Assembly: GCA_964019695.1 (NCBI GenBank)
Contig: OZ026520.1
Coordinates: forward strand, 28,492,120-28,556,119
From: Loripinus fragilis
Taxonomy: Eukaryota; Mollusca; Bivalvia; Lucinida; Lucinidae
DNA length: 64,000 nucleotides
Direction: 5' to 3'
Made by a program: the position numbers and the translations under genes. The notes below the pieces were generated by a model that had not been told where the DNA came from, did not search any database, and saw nothing but the letters and a program-made list of their open reading frames with translations. This document shows, in pieces, positions 62,305 through 64,000 of this stretch; positions within the stretch are counted from its first letter, which is position 1; each line of letters opens with the position of its first letter.

Positions 62305-62627
62305 CTAAATGGAAGAGAAATCAGCTTTAACCCATTTAAGCCGAATGGAATATCCTATTATTATCAATTGGACCAGTCCATTTCTGTTTTAAGGGTTGTT
62401 TGGTAGCATTTGACATTTTTATCAAATTGAATAGAACTTCCTGAAACCAATCATTGGAGACCCTGATCAGAAGCCCCATTATGCGGCGTCTGATCTGGGT
62501 ATGCACTGTTTGGTCTATATCCCACATAAAGGATGCCAGGCTTATAAGATAGTCATTACATAGAACAAATAAAAAGTATACAATAAGAATATATTGATTT
62601 TCTTAGAATAGCAATTAAATTAAGGTT

Positions 62628-62877
62628 TTAACCCTTTCCTTCATAAATATTATGATAAGCTCTACCCACTAGTAATAATTAAATAAATATTTTTTCATGT
62701 TTGTACAAAGACAAAGAAATAACTTGTCAGATCCACTAGTGTAGGATCATATCAAATCATTTTTCCATAAGCAAACAGAATAGACCCTGATCAGGCAGCT
62801 CTTGTAGGCAGTGCTGATCTGGGTCTGCTCTGTTTGCAAAAGTGATAAAAGGTGTCTCTATGAGGTAAAGGGTTAAG
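62628..62877. mobile_element. MITE, CCCTTTCCTTCATGAATATT family
   Basis: Complete copy with ends AACCCTTTCCTTCATAAATA and GAGGTAAAGGGTTAA. Confidence 0.8.
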
Positions 62878-63429
62878 CAATAAGAAGAACTGCTTATTTC
62901 ATTTTTTTTAAATAAGGCTGTTCATATTCACTAAGACCATATACAGTGAAGTCCCCTTACACTGTGCTGCCCTTAACACTGTGCACTAGCCCAAGTGACT
63001 ATGCCACATTTAATCAAATAAATTCTTTTTGAATACTTAATATCAGGTTGCCTTTGGAAAGAGAAAAACAGCCAAATGTTTTCTCTTTATGCCCTCACTG
63101 GTGATCAAGGTGGATTTCAGCAAAAATATGAAATGTTGTTAAAAATTTTCTGATCATAATTTCAATTGACCAAGGCATCTAATTATTTACTTTGAATCAA
63201 GTTATTGATAAAGTATATTGTTGAGAAAAACCTGGTATTACTTTCCCTGGTATATTTGTTTTAAAAGTAATTCATCAAAGAGAAGTTATTGAAAATTTTG
63301 CAGAAAGTGCACAATGTTAGGGGACTATTTTTGTTATCCTAAAACAGGGGGGTTGTGCACTTCAAACCAAAGGAGCTAGAGATCAAGAAAATATTTTTCA
63401 TTTTAAACTTTGTGTAAATTAAAGTATCA

Positions 63430-63970
63430 CACCCAGGGAGCGGAAGTGACCGGACAATTGCGAGTGTCCGACAAGTAACGGCACTTGTGATGTTGTACAT
63501 TGGATGGTTGGTCACTTGCGGTATTGATTATTTTTTTACACCATAAACAAACTTCTTTTTCTTACACGAAAAACCCCAGCATATGCTTGTTTTGGGTATA
63601 GAAGGTAAGTTATATTTGTGATTTACTTTCTGGCTGGATTGAAATCCTATTTCATTGCCCAAGTTCAGTGAATTTGAATTCTAATCACTTGTTTATCAAC
63701 AACGGGTCATTGATTTTCGAATTTTCAAACATGAAACAAACGTGCATAAAAAAGCAAATTCACTGTCATTAGGAGTTTTACTCTTCTAGTATTAGTGCTT
63801 TCTAAGGAAACACTAATATTTTTTGTCAAAACAAAACAGAGCATGGCAAATGGCGAAAACACGAAGCACATGGGAGCATGGCACCGTTCAGTCACTTGCT
63901 GTCGTTCGCTTACGGATTGTACATGACAACTGCGACTTTACTGAACGGTCACTTGTATACTGAGGGTCAT
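63430..63970. mobile_element. Possible MITE with AAGTGACCG ends
   Basis: GGAAGTGACCGGACA near 63440 is matched by inverted CTGAACGGTCACTTG near 63945. Arms are imperfect and the interior unrecognised. Confidence 0.4.
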
Positions 63971-64000
63971 ATAATTTTTCTCATTTTATGCATACCAGTG

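Noticed and set aside
61983..62180. The two extra 97 bp copies as separate exons
   Set aside because: They lack a pyrimidine-rich acceptor, and skipping directly from exon 1 to exon 2 gives a perfect split Gly codon.

Overview
This is a eukaryotic, AT-rich, intron- and transposon-filled stretch of animal DNA. The style points to a mollusc, most likely a bivalve: tRNA-headed SINEs, many short palindromic elements, and hairpin-ended elements carrying arrays of about 167 bp. I cannot name the species. There are no prokaryotic features and no RNA genes of the usual kinds.

All convincing coding sequence belongs to one very large gene on the minus strand, which runs through the window from right (5' side) to left (3' side) and leaves it at both ends. 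I reconstructed 24 internal exons by reading acceptor and donor sites and requiring every exon-exon junction to keep the frame. All 23 junctions agree in phase, and the joined exons total 12,102 nt, exactly 4,034 codons without a stop. The product is a repetitive, glycine-rich, beta-strand-rich protein, probably extracellular, made of about ten modules of roughly 400 residues. Each module has beta-rich rungs, a Gly/His hinge, a GGGGSGGSI-type motif followed by a G.G.I..GG motif, and a GGAGG(R)I motif ending in a GGAGTIY-type segment. One exon (32346-33852) adds an unusual array of Cys-flanked N-glycosylation sequons. I do not recognise a named family; a solenoid or beta-helix adhesion or matrix protein is an inference.

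The introns are crowded with repeats. There are about a dozen families of palindromic MITE-like elements (roughly 170-250 bp, many with near-perfect central hairpins), two tRNA-derived SINE families with clear target-site duplications, and two hairpin-ended Helentron-like elements with internal tandem arrays. There are also two longer elements with long terminal inverted repeats and a pogo/Tigger-like element. Several are nested in each other, so relative insertion order can be read.

The most unusual findings are these. (1) A compact hammerhead-ribozyme-like core (54359-54401) lies inside a 472 bp insertion that splits a palindromic element and is flanked by 16 bp direct repeats. (2) At two exons the 3' end plus its splice donor is tandemly copied into the intron (five 84 bp copies at exon 22, three 97 bp copies at exon 1). 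(3) The acceptor of exon 5 lies in the terminal repeat of a MITE. (4) There is a Cys-sequon array. (5) A SINE insertion has its pre-insertion empty site preserved in a second repeat copy elsewhere in the window.
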